From Sphaeroforma sirkka (lineage: Eukaryota; Opisthokonta; Ichthyosporea; Ichthyophonida): a DNA stretch of 47,781 nt. A program made the position numbers and the translations under genes. Within the stretch, counting starts at the first letter, position 1; each line of letters starts with the position of its first letter. Location of the stretch: assembly GCA_001586965.3 (NCBI GenBank), contig LUCW03000265.1:1-47781 (forward strand), written 5' to 3'. Below the pieces are notes generated by a model. It had not been told where the DNA came from and did no database searches. It worked only from the letters and a program-made list of their open reading frames with translations. Of this stretch, positions 10,861 through 21,356 are shown piece after piece.

Positions 10861-11688
10861 AGTGTCCTTCACATAACTACGTGAGTTGGAGACACAAGAC
10901 GTTGTCAAAACCCAAATCGAAGATTGGTTAAAACAGGGTCTAATTGAAATCAATTATGATGCAACCCCAGTTAACTTAGCTCTCTTAGCGGTCGATCAAT
11001 ATAAATCTGATGGAACGTTTAGTAAAACAAGAGTAGTACTAGACCTGTCGCCAATCAACAAACTAATTCCGCAACATAGTTTTCCCTTACCTAAGATAAG
11101 CGAGATACTACGCAAAATGGAGGGTGCGACTATCTTTCCAAGATAGACTTAAAAGCTGCATTCCATCAACTACAGATATATGAGCCTCATAGGAAATACT
11201 TTTCCTTTACTTGGCAAGGTAAGAAGTACCAGTTTAAAGGTGCACCTGAAGGCTTACACATGTTACCTTCTTTCTTCCAACAAGTTATGATGGAACTATT
11301 TGCGGACCTGTCGTATAACGTATCAGTCTATTTAGATGATATAGTTATCTTTACAAAGACAGCACATGAACATGCTAAACTCGTTAAAGAAGTCTTAAAG
11401 CGACTTAATCATGCTAAACTTAAGATTAACGAAGACAAGTGTTCTTTTGCTAAAGATACTATACACTTACTTGGCTACAAAGTATCTGCAGCAGGGGTAG
11501 AAATTGATCCTGGCAAGAAACAGTTTCTGTTGGATTTATCAACACCAATTACTGGAAGAGATGTGAACTCTGTGTGTGGGTTTGTTAACTTCTTTCGGAT
11601 TCGGTACCGCATCTTTCTCATTACTTAAAGCCTTTCAGTCACCTACGGCTGCACAAAGGACCTTTGGGAAAGCTTTGACTAAAGAATG
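10861..11688 (+). pseudogene. pol of copy C: reverse transcriptase
   Basis: Reverse transcriptase with the start of the fingers (DVVKTQIEDWLKQGLIE, about 10897-10950), VVLDLSPINKLI (about 11035-11070), KIDLKAAFHQLQ after a missing T (about 11143-11175), KGAPEGLHMLPSFFQQVM and the catalytic YLDD box (about 11327-11338). A continuous frame covers 11260-11628. A break near 11590 precedes the connection to RNase H. YLDDI and the general layout match Ty3/gypsy RTs. Amino-acid identity to copy B is near complete apart from the frame breaks. Confidence 0.8.
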
Positions 11689-12135
11689 TGATGATGCATT
11701 TAAACTAGTCAAAAGTAAAGTAATGGACGCACCCATCATGCAGTACCCTGTGGATGGTGTCCCATTCCAAGTAGCAACCGACGCTTCAGATCGAGCGGTA
11801 GGTGGAGTGCTTTACCAAACGATAAATGGTAAACCGCGCTACATACAATTTTTAGCAAGAGTTATAATAAGAGTCAACGGAATTACCCTACCGTTAAACA
11901 AGAGCTCCTTGCTATAGTTACTGCGCTAAGACAGTTTAAAGACTACCTTTATGGAAGTTACTTTACTGTCGCCTGTGATCAAAAGTCTTTAACATACTTA
12001 AAAGATATGAACCCTGATTCACAGTTGGTGAGCCGCTGGCATGACATTATTGCCAAGTTCGCTTTTAATATAACACACATACCAGGAATACATAACCATC
12101 TTCCTGACATGCTCTCTCGACTTGTGCCCGACTAC
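11689..12135 (+). pseudogene. pol of copy C: RNase H
   Basis: RNase H domain with VATDASDRAVGGVLYQ (first Asp about 11780), the KQELLAIVTALRQF Glu block (about 11897-11940), VACDQKSLTYLKDM (about 11970-12010) and HIPGIHNHLPDMLSRL (about 12076-12125). One base is lost near 11851 and the frame is regained in a second ORF. All four metal-binding positions expected of the fold are readable. Confidence 0.75.
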
Positions 12136-12615
12136 CAGAAAACAGTCAAAGAGTTATTAGCAACCGATTGGATGCTAAATAAGAAATGGTTTAACCTCGC
12201 TCAATCACGATGGGGTCCATTTACTGTTGATATGTTCGCCGCAGAACATAACAAACAGGTTTCTGAATATAGGTCGTTGACTCATCCTAAAGGTGATGCA
12301 TTTCAGCTTGACTTATCAAAGCATAATGCGTGGGCTAACCCACCTTGTCAACTTATCGCACAGTTGTTAAATTATGTTAATATTACTAAATCTACCATTA
12401 CGCTGTGTTGTCCCTTACGTAACTCCGACCCATGGATACGTGATTTAATTAATATGATTCAAGACGAACCTATTTATGTCGACCGTGAAACCGACACGTT
12501 CTTGTATCAGGGATCCTATTCTATTAAGAAGACGCCTTGGAAACACACCATTGTTTGTCGCATCGGTCCTGCAGGTATCACTCAAGTGGAAACCCTCAAC
12601 CGAATTCTTAGCTAA
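12136..12615 (+). pseudogene. pol of copy C: Dam-methylase-like domain
   Basis: It reads in one frame with the RNase H end (12007-12615). Motifs in order are WFNLAQSRWGPFTVDMFAAE (about 12187-12245), DAFQLDLSKHNAWANPPCQL (about 12295-12355), a hydrophobic strand ITLCCPLRNSDPWIRDL (about 12397-12445) and a C-terminal part to about 12590. The layout (VDxFA, N, DAF, W, NPPx, LxxPxxxxxxW) matches the methyltransferase-like module of DIRS and related elements. Its role is not known, and here the catalytic-like motif ends in Cys rather than Tyr/Phe/Trp. Confidence 0.6.
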
Positions 12616-13810
12616 ACTAGAGGAGTCTAAAGAGTTTGAACAAAAGCTCAAGACTCGTACAACACATGCACCCAACAAGATTGCAGTCGAGGTAATGCCG
12701 ATTGAAACGGCATTAGATCGGGAAAACATGGAACTAGCTAAGGCCATGGATCAAAGACTCAAAACTCTAAGAGAACCTGAAGCTCGCACTCAACTACTTA
12801 AAGCGCTGCTTAAAGAACAGCCAGGAGTTGCGAAACAACTGAAGAAGATACTTCAACAATCCAATGTTGTCAATTATGTATCTCAGGAGTCTACCCCTCC
12901 TGATACTGAGGTTGCCCTTTCCAACAGGACTATGGTTCATCCAGCCAGCGTTACGCAGAATCTGACTGACTTAGAGGAGCTCGAAAGTAGAGTTAAAATT
13001 ATACATAATTTAACGCATCGAGCATATGAGCATACTTATAAAATGGCTAATCGTGCAGGGCTTGATCACCCGGCGCTGAAAGAAACCATACGTGAAGTAT
13101 ACCGACGCTGTACTGATTGTGAAAAGAACCAGATCAAGCGATACGGTTGGGCACCCCTAAAAGTGTTACAGAAGACCAACCGATGCGCCGAGTCATAGTT
13201 GATTTGGTTAAACTCCCGCGATCCAAGCATACTGGCGATGTATATATCTGTCATTTCTTATGTGTGGCTTCGGGCTATAACTTGCTTTATGCAATACCGA
13301 ACAAACGTCCACAAACAGTGGCAGAATTATGCTATCACGTCTTCAATGACTTCGGTTTCCCGAGAGTACTATGTTCTGATAACGGTAGTGAGTTTTGTAC
13401 CGACGTAATGGAGGCACTTATACCCGTATCAGGCATGACCCATAGGCGTGGTGTTCCTTACAAACCTCAAACGCAGGGTGCAAATGAGACACGTCATAGA
13501 GAACTTAAGAAACTCTTGCGTACCGCACTAGACGACGCTGAGGATATGTGGCCTTATCATTTGAAATGGGTTCAAACTCAAATGAATCACTGCATGAATC
13601 CTCAAACTGGAACACTCCCGTTTCACTATTTCTTTGGCCGCTATAGTGAATTACAAGCAACGTTTGATAAAACTGCGCCCGAGAAACACGCTACCCCGTG
13701 GCTACAAAAGATCGAGCATATGCAGAACGTTGTTTACCCCTGTTTACTCGAGCACAAAAAAATCGCGTCCTACTTAAAGCGTATGACCGATGGAATAACA
13801 CTAAGAACAT
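12616..13810 (+). pseudogene. pol of copy C: integrase with intact D,D35E core
   Basis: Inserts the cDNA into the genome. The frame 12476-13198 carries an alpha-helical lead-in and the zinc-binding region ending CTDC (about 13107-13118). After a frame change near 13150-13198 the frame 13147-13848 holds the whole catalytic core: Asp at 13201, Asp at 13378 (CSDNGSEF) and Glu at 13486 (ANETRHREL). That gives 58 and 35 residues between them, the classical D,D35E spacing. The run of A near 13757-13763 is longer than in copies A and B and shifts the frame before the tail. Confidence 0.8.
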
Positions 13811-14471
13811 TGTTCAGTTCAAAGTCGGCGATTACGTTAACATTATAAATCGAAACGCCAACGTTACCGAACTCTCTTCTAAGACGATAGGACCTTTTGT
13901 TATTTCCTACCATGATGAGAAGAGTGATACTTACGAAGTGAATAACATTGATGGTACTAGCGCAACCAATCTAGGCACTCACCGTATCCCTACCTCCGAA
14001 CTCTCATTCGCTCGCTCATTTGATTCTGATGTACCAGTTATGGAGTCACAAGTCAAAGATATAATTGACAAAACATCCGAAGACGGTTACACTTACTACA
14101 AGACCCGTTTCATGGATGGGACAGTAGCTTGGCTGACCTCCGATGCATTTCGTGAATCTCGCGACTTTCTTCGTATCTTTAATAAGAAATGGAATAAGCG
14201 TTTACATAAGAACACACGAGATAAACGAAAAGGGTTTCCTCAGGTGACTACAAACCCTGACGGATCTAAAATTCCTTATTTGCCACCTACTTCCTACGTG
14301 ACTAAACTTTCTGATCTGCTTACCAACAGTGCAGAAAATTGTTCAAACTTACTTACTAATGAAGAACAGCCTTTGGCTATTACCTTACCAAATAATAAAC
14401 GTAAGGCGCCTACATCGGAAATGGTTACTGGACCAAATACTAAACGACATAGAGTAAAACATGAGTCTTGA
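13811..14471 (+). pseudogene. pol C-terminal tail with GPY/F module, copy C
   Basis: This is the C-terminal part of integrase. VQFKVGDYVNIINRNANVTE is followed by KTIGPFVISYHD (GPF of the GPY/F module, about 13882-13917) and YEVNNIDG...HRIPTSELSF. That is the SH3-like fold seen in many Ty3/gypsy integrases. A Lys/Arg-rich segment (NKKWNKRLHKNTRDKRKGF, about 14185-14240) follows, then a Ser/Asn-rich end with a stop near 14471. No chromodomain is visible. Confidence 0.7.
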
Positions 14472-14603
14472 ACTCGTACATATAGGCACATACTTACTCG
14501 ATAAGTCATGACCGAAACCGTTTTTACTTTGGTTTTCGCTTTACCAACTAGATCGTATCTTAACGTACGTTCGTAGTTCTAAACGCTACTGGGGGCTATG
14601 TAG

Positions 14604-15154
14604 AAATACGGCCTCCGGTCAGTCTAAAATATCAAGATCAATTGAGATAATACATTGGTTTTTATTTGTATTTTAAATAATTTAGTACAAGCTCTTTTTC
14701 CAATATTTCCAAAGTGTTCTAAATTCACTTTGATGGCTCCAATAGCCTGAGTATTTGGTATGACTCATCTACTTGTACCTATTTGAGACATTAGTAGATG
14801 TAGGATATTATAAACTAAGTTTTATAATCTCCGAACTACTACTTATAGATTTTGGTCCTCCCGCCAATCTCCAAAATCCAATAAGTCTTTTTCTTTTTTT
14901 AACTTTTCTTCAGATGGAACTTTATTTATATCAGCTAATGTATTAACGTGACTTACGTTATTATGTCTATTTACAAATTAGGCAAGTGGTCATGAACACT
15001 TAGTACTTCTAGTGAAAATTATTCAATAAAGAACAGCTAGAGGTACGCGCTGTGTGATCGAGGATATTTAGGCTCTTAACAAGAGGCAGTCCCGATCATT
15101 CTTACACAAGCTACCACTGCTAAATCCTAACTGACTAAACTGTATTTTAGTTTA
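14604..15154. other. AT-rich stretch after copy C, possible LTR or insertion
   Basis: About 560 nt with no coding signal. It lies between the end of homology to the B/C junction and the 31-nt segment that recurs at 8115. It contains an AATAAA-like signal (about 15026). Its absence from the B/C junction would fit a solo LTR or an unrelated insertion. I see no second copy in the window, so an LTR assignment is only a guess. Confidence 0.3.
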
Positions 15155-17865
15155 TTATAGTTTGAAACCTAGTAATTTCCATCGAAGTTTACATATATCT
15201 AATTCATTCGATTCCTCGTCTACCGCCTCATTATCTAATACATAATCTGGCCGCACAGACTCCTGCAGAACCGGAGTAGCCTTCTTCATTGGCGGCAGCG
15301 GCCCTTTAAATCCATTGAAGATATGTTCAATATCGTCGGTAAATTCATCTTCACAGAGCTCTAAGGGTTCTACCGCTGCGGATGGGGCCCTCTTCTAGCC
15401 AAGTTCCCCTCCTACCTTCTCATTCACTATATCGTCACTGATACCATCACCTTCTACCTTCTCGTTCACTATATTGTCACTGATACCATCACCAATCTCA
15501 TCATCTCTCGTATCTCCAAGTTCATCGACGACGGTAAAAGTTTCGTCTTTGAAACTAACCCGGAACAGCATACCAACGCCAATACCAGAATAAGCAAACG
15601 CACGCAGATACAATACTTTGTCGCTGTCAAGGATCTTATCAAGATCTAACTTATCATCTGCTTCCAATGGACATTCCACTCTTTCAAAGATTACATCATT
15701 GACCCGAGCAAAGGACTTAAAGCCCGACTCTACTGTTTTTTTTAGTTCTTTCCAAAAATGTGGTCAATCGTCCTTGTTGATCGATCGTTACTATTTGCAC
15801 GAACGCATTGTCAATACCTCCTTTCCACGCCAATGCTGCCGCTAATCCTTTCGGCGTTACTATCTTTTTAATCCTGTTGCGCTTTGAAGATTTCATGAAG
15901 TTCTATACGTGACCTCGCCTCGTGCAAAATATGCATCTATGAATAACATCCGGCATTATCGGATGCAAGGACAGTGGTTTTAGTATGCGGCAGACGTTCC
16001 TTGATGGCGTAAAGATATGCCACTACCATCGAATACACACACGGAGAATCCTGCTTATTCTCCTCTTCCAGTATTTGGTCACCATACACAATATGACGTA
16101 TTGCTCCATGATTTTGTATCATCTCTCTGTTGTCATATTCTTCTTCCCACTCTTTGTAGTCAAAGTACATTGAAATACACCCATGCCAACCCATGCTACA
16201 ATGTCCATAGTGCTCGTGAGTTGTTTCTCTAGATGAAATGGGATCGGATTTCATCTTCAAGTCTATGAGCGTGAAGAGTTCTGTACTGCCTTTATTCTGT
16301 AGGCAACGATCATGCATGTCGTCGAGTATCTTATCATAGTGATTTTGCTGGTTTTTGACTCTGGAGCGATGACCAGTGTAGATCTCCAATTTATCGCGGC
16401 ACACCTCTAATACATCCCAGGCATCTTGCTGGACATCGGCACCACCAAATGCGCTCCGCCTCACCGTTCCCTTTATTTGGGAGACTACCCAGGGCAAAAA
16501 ATTGCATCCATTGCAGTCACCACCTTTTATAGGTACATTTTTGGCCGAATTCGTAAGTGCATACTCTAGTCCGCGTGTGATAACCATATTCTCCTTGATT
16601 ACGTGGCGATCTAATTGTTGTTTGATAAACGTCTTGCCGAGGTTCACTAAGATTGCTAGCCGTGAGCGCTCTGTTGGGTCTTCGGCGAAGTCCTCTATTA
16701 TGGTTTGCATCATATCCACAACATCCGTTACTAGACACCGCGTTACATAGTCCACCGCTTTTATAATCTTCTCATCATTGTTGGTAATAGGTAATACTGC
16801 CTTCATGTAGTCTTGCCTATGTGATCATCTTCGTCAACCGACACTAGGTAGTTCTTATATAGGACCTCTGCAGGTTTACGGCGTGTGAGCGCAGGCAATG
16901 CTATAACTTCGCCAGGTCCAATCCTTATATACTTTGTACCCCATGATATTCGACATACATTATCTTCCGAAAGCACGAACTTAATATAGCAGCTTCTAGG
17001 CGTGCTTCGCCAAATCTTGCTCTGCTGTATTTTACGACACCTAGAGCATCACCAGCATCCATCGTAGTCCAGTCTCCATAGCGTACATCCCGTGATGATC
17101 CAGATAAGGTCAGTTCGCCACACTGCTTCAAACGATCTATTTTTTTCCTAGTGAGTGCTTTCACTAGTATGACCCGAGTAACCCACTTTTGCAAGGGGTT
17201 CTTGGGGGCTCTATTATATACATCTACAATACCATTTAATACTCGTTCACCTACGGTTTTGTTGGGGTCTACAGACGCAATATCACCAACACCCAGCGAA
17301 GTAGCAGCATCGTTCAACAAAGCGTTCATGTCTGCTGGATATACTATATTCGTTATACTTTTTGACGCCTTAGGCGCGATTTGAGACACAGCTCCATCCG
17401 TGCGGATGTGTTGTCTGCAGTTCCATGTTGTGCGGACCTAAATCTGCACTGGGAACTGCCTTCCTAGAGTTACTGCTTTAGCCGAATGTCATTGAGATAT
17501 CTGCTATTGTATCTATGCGGGCGTTTTCATTAGAGCTAATTTTGACAATGTTTCTACTTTCTGTATGTGTACACGCCTCAGTTGACGCACTCGTATTGCG
17601 TGCTGGGGTATCAAGCGCACGGATATTCTCAGCAATATCTAAACGTGTTCTCTTAGCTGACGAACGGCCTGAAGATACACGCTGCACCTCGCCGACTACC
17701 TTAGCTGATCCCCTGCTGACGACCACGTTTTCTAGTGCCAATCAACCCGCTGCAAGCACACTTGCAAATATCACACGCACTGCCACACGTTGAGCATCGC
17801 TCACGCTTGTGAGTGCATATACACTCATCACAAACACCCTACGGTGCGCAATTACAGGCCGCCAT
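15155..17865 (-). pseudogene. Decayed DDE-transposase-like protein with Cys-rich N-terminus
   Basis: Read on the minus strand from an ATG at 17865. A Cys-rich stretch (CDECICTHKRERCSTCG...CDICKCAC) and RKRGRQQG come first, then a long region with ORFs 16925-17389 and 15937-16806. The core has LIDLKMKSDPISSRETTHEH, HYGHCSMGWHG and TVLASDNAGCYS (about 15958). This matches a repeated eukaryotic protein family, common in cnidarian and protist genomes, whose members carry FxMKF...HWYGKRGxxWH and SDNAGCYH. A C-terminal part (ORF 15395-15679 and on to 15155) has LRAFAYSGIGVGMLFR, also family-like. The gene has an in-frame TAG near 17840, a TAA near 17478 and frame breaks near 16940, 16815 and 15935. 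Just after DNAGCYS part of the family core seems missing. An RNase-H-fold DDE role is inferred from the two Asp motifs. Confidence 0.55.
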
Positions 17866-18633
17866 AATGCCATAAAACTCTGAAAACCCCTAATTCAATG
17901 CATGCATCATCTGAATCGCATGACATCAGTCCGGCACACGTCGACCTTTTATCCATGTTATACGCTACTATGGGTATATACGGTGATACTAGACACCTAA
18001 TGAACATTGTATATCGCGTAAAGTCCCTTCCTTGACGTTGAAAGCACACCATTATCGTGTTTCTAAGATATCTTAAAACCGACCTACCCACTAATACGTG
18101 CATGTCTATAACTCGCGAAGTATTGGTGCTATGACAGGTTCAAAAACAACAATTGTTCAAAAGTATGGTCTTAATCCGTCTAAAGTGATAAAAATAAGGT
18201 TTGGCCCATTTTCGCATTTAGTTAAATCTGCCCTGCCCTAAGGTTCTGGCACAATTGGTAGGCGATTTTTTTAGCTAAAAGTATCAAGTACTTACGTACC
18301 TTTCTACTTTAGATTGTAAACAACATCCCGCTTTCTCTCTCGCTCTTTCACCACGGTGGTGTATACGCGATACTGTATTCGTGACTTAGAGGTGGCACGG
18401 GGGGAGGGAGGGAGGGGCGGCTAATTTAACCAAATTAAAAATGATATTGATATTCTAAAGAACCTTTTAGACAAAGGTTTTTAATATTTACTATAAAAAG
18501 TTCGTGGCTATCAAAGAAATAGAGGAAATACTATTGTTTTTATACCCTACAAACTCAACAAACATGGTCACCATGGGAAAGTTACTAATGTTCAACCGAA
18601 TTTACGGTCATATTTTCTGTATGGTGGCCACAG
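17866..18633. other. Intergenic stretch with a G-run
   Basis: No gene is visible. It contains a G-quadruplex-type motif at 18399-18418 (plus strand) and a pyrimidine-rich stretch at about 18325-18350. No terminal inverted repeat matching the other side of the DDE-like gene was found by eye. Confidence 0.4.
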
Positions 18634-18924
18634 GAGCTTGAGGAGCTGGGGTTTGCGTTGTCGATGCGAATGTGGGATCAGGATAGAGACGATGATGAGA
18701 ACTTGTCCTTGCAGCAGATGATTGTGTTCCGGTGAATCTGATTCGCAGGACACAAAGTATGAATCCCTAAAGGTTCGAGAGAGCTATGGATAAGTGGCGT
18801 GGGGTATCGACCTGTTCGCCACTATACGAACAAGCAGCTTCCGTATAACGCTCCGGACGAACCTAATGAAGGAATCTGGACTGGGTATGCGTTACTCTGT
18901 AAAATAGATGAGGGTTTTGCTTAG
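18634..18924 (+). pseudogene. Coding relic or exon pair, unrecognised
   Basis: After an acceptor-like CCACAG, frame 18634-18735 reads ELEELGFALSMRMWDQDRDD then ENLSLQQMIVFR and a stop. A second frame, 18763-18924, reads KGSRELWISGVGYRPVRHYT then NKQLPYNAPDEPNEGIWTG and runs to a stop, with a GTATGC donor-like site after TGG-ACT-GG. Codon use looks protein-like in both frames, and the first part recalls the WDxDR end of C2-type domains, but I cannot name the protein. The frame change between the parts suggests decay or an unseen intron. Confidence 0.35.
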
Positions 18925-19244
18925 TGTACTTGCATGCATATTCTCTGCAGGTCTCAGGCCAGAACAGTTGTGTGTATAGGCTTGAATGCCACAATAGTCC
19001 TTCAATTTTTCAGTTTAACCAATAAAGAATAAGTAGAAATGCACTGGTGTGTCAGATAGCAAAAACTAAGTGAATAAATCGGGGTAAATTTCGTTTTTCC
19101 GGTGTATCTCAAGACATCAGCTATTAACGATGACATTATGAGCCGAAGGAGAAAGTAGATCATTACCAATCAAATTGTCAAGCTGAAAGTAATTATAAAC
19201 GTATCTCTGGGCACAATAAGAAAGTAGACACATATTACGTACCT

Positions 19245-19391
19245 TGTGGATAGCAATCGCATCACAACGTAGCACATTTAATGGAGTCTTTGGGCTGACG
19301 AAAATGCCCTTGCAGGCAATACGCAGCCTGAATGGTACGGAACTCGTCATTGATTCATCTGTGCATCCGAAGGACCCAATCGTTCTATAGT
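19245..19391 (-). CDS. Candidate exon, unrecognised protein
   Basis: On the minus strand, an open frame containing TSSVPFRLRIACKGIFVSPK and TPLNVLRCDAIAIHK ends exactly at a strong donor (AAG|GTACGT). An acceptor-like CACAG lies just after the start of the open region. A second open frame overlaps upstream (PAECVGSLACAIIDPCTIER, about 19345-19440). The coding look and the splice site are the only support. Neighbouring exons were not found. Confidence 0.3.
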
Positions 19392-19449
19392 ACAAGGATC
19401 AATGATGGCGCATGCAAGACTCCCAACACATTCAGCAGGCTGGTATAGC

Positions 19450-20302
19450 GTAGCAGACGGATGAGTCGTAATTTTATACCTCTATACATGAATATCTAAA
19501 CACGGACAGTACAAACGCTGGTCAATCTCCCGCTAAAGACCAAACTGAGAACAAGATTTCTGCTTGCTTCAGATAGTGGCAGTATTTGTATTGTTCAAAT
19601 ATTGTCCATAGGAAGTAGCAGATTCGATACAATCGAGCAGAGATATGCTAATAGTAATTGATTGAGTAGTCTAAGATTTGAAAAAGGGCGGCATGATCAA
19701 ATACAGATCTACTTGACGAACATTTAGATAGCATAGGGGTCCGAAGGTGACATAGTCGTTATACAAACACATTAATTTGCTGCTCTCTCGTGTGTCACTA
19801 AAAGCGCAACTAAATTATGTGATCTCAGACCAAGTGTCAACCTCAATATGTGGATATATACGACGCATATATACGACAACAAAGCGTTATCCAGACACAA
19901 GATGTACCTACTGTAGTGAGTCACGATAAAATTTATTATGTGACGCTTGAAACGGAGTTGCAAAATCAATCAACAGTCATCTGATACCGCTTGTCTAACT
20001 CTCCTGAACAAGAACTTTATTGGCTTCGAACCAAGGTGTAACAAAAGCAAGATATCTATGGGACATCAATCGAGCTACAGACAACGCTGCCAGCTTCCTA
20101 CACAAAAAGTAGGCAGCCGGCGTGGAGTAGATCGTGGTATGGCAGGCCGCGCTGCCATTCTGAACGTCGTTACATTATGGCTGCAAATACTTAGAAAACT
20201 ACACCCAACTATTCGAGAAAAAAATTACCATGCACACATGGCTCGTATCAGTGTCCCTTAACAGTTGATGAAAATTCGGTTCCGATACTGTTTTAAAGTA
20301 TA
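19450..20302. other. Stretch without a supported gene
   Basis: Short open frames only, most of them opening without an ATG. A minus-strand ATG at about 20157 (MAARPAIPRSTPRRLPTFC) followed by a GTAGGA donor-like site could be a first exon of a leftward gene, but no partner exon is convincing. Confidence 0.3.
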
Positions 20303-21356
20303 CTAAGATACGAAGACCGGAAGTGGATCGCCGATCGCCGATCGACACATTGGGCAAGGATGTCCCTTATCTATTAGCAAGTCTGTACATCCTCTACACG
20401 CTATTAAATGTCCACAGTCAAATCTCATAGCTCTCGGATCCTCCATGCATATGACACAGGTGTGGCTCGCTTCAAGCTTCCAATTGAGGTTCTTATTCAT
20501 CTCTGCGAGCTGATAGAATAAACGAAGTAGTGCTGCTATAGTCGGAGAGTAAATTGACAAAGCAAAACTAAGAGCTTCGATATCGCGTAATGTGCGTTAG
20601 ATCGGCGCAGGTATAGGCAATTCACTAGTTGGGCCAGGATAAAACATGCGGCGACCCACATTGTGAAAGCAAACATAATAGCGCCAACAATAGACATGGA
20701 GTGATACTGAGAAAGCCAATTCACATACCGCTATTCGCGCATCCTCCAGCTCATGTATGTCGGATATGTGTTGATTCCGAGTCGACTCCAGTTCCTCACG
20801 AAGCATTTGGGTCTACATGAGGGCGTGCGAGATGTAATTACGAAATGTACATGTATTGTCGTCATAATTACGTTAGCAAAGAATCATAAACGCACCTAAA
20901 GAGAACTTAAGTTCACGATAGATTCATACTGCGACATACCATTTCAGAGGCGGCAGCGATGCGAGCCTCATTTAGCAAAAGGGTATTAACCATTCTTTCG
21001 TTGTTCACTTTGAGATCAGCAACTTCTTGCGTCAACATGGAGGTATGCTTCGCGTACACAGCAACAATCTCTTCGAGAGAACGAGGCTTGTGCCAAATCT
21101 TTTTAGCACAAAATACCGGTGTGATTGATTATGATAGCTAGACGTGGAATATATCAACTTACACCAACCACAGCATCTACACTAATATGTCAACTAGCAA
21201 ATGATACTACTTCACAGGACAACCGCAGCAAATTTACCTTCGAGTAGCTTGCTTTTGCCGTCTCGACTGATTCGCGGCATGGTTCGCACATAGCAGGTGC
21301 GGTGAAGATAGACAGACCTTCGATGGCAAACACGAATTGATAAGCGTACTGTGCGA
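20303..21356 (-). CDS. RING-type E3 ubiquitin ligase, 3' exons
   Basis: Four exons join in phase on the minus strand: 21238-21356 (or from 21348), 20940-21098, 20729-20812 and 20303-20509, with donors GTAAAT, GTATGT and GTATGT and clear AG acceptors. The first carries a hydrophobic stretch and a CEPC motif (YAYQFVFAIEGLSIFTAPAM). The middle exons form a Glu/Leu-rich coiled coil (LEEIVAVYAKHTSMLTQEVA, REELESTRNQHISDIHELED). The last ends with a C3HC4 RING: CVICMEDP...CGHLIACRGC...CPMC and a short tail IGDPLPVFVS, like the end of MUL1/MAPL-type ligases. RING domains recruit E2 enzymes. Membrane location is inferred from the hydrophobic stretches. The 5' end is unresolved. Confidence 0.7.

Larger units (their letters stand above)
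8075..14603 (+). mobile_element. Ty3/gypsy-like retrotransposon, copy C (best preserved)
   Basis: This is the most readable copy. Gag begins with an ATG at 8226, pol with an ATG at 10266 overlapping the gag stop, and pol ends near 14469. Long parts of the protease, RT, RNase H, methyltransferase-like, integrase and tail domains read in single frames. It still has several frame breaks, three of which are shared with copy B. Homology to the B/C junction stops at about 14603, after which 14604-15165 is unique in the window. Confidence 0.9.

Noticed and set aside
19947..20261. 104-codon plus-strand open frame
   Set aside because: It opens with TTG rather than ATG, lacks splice support and shows no domain.
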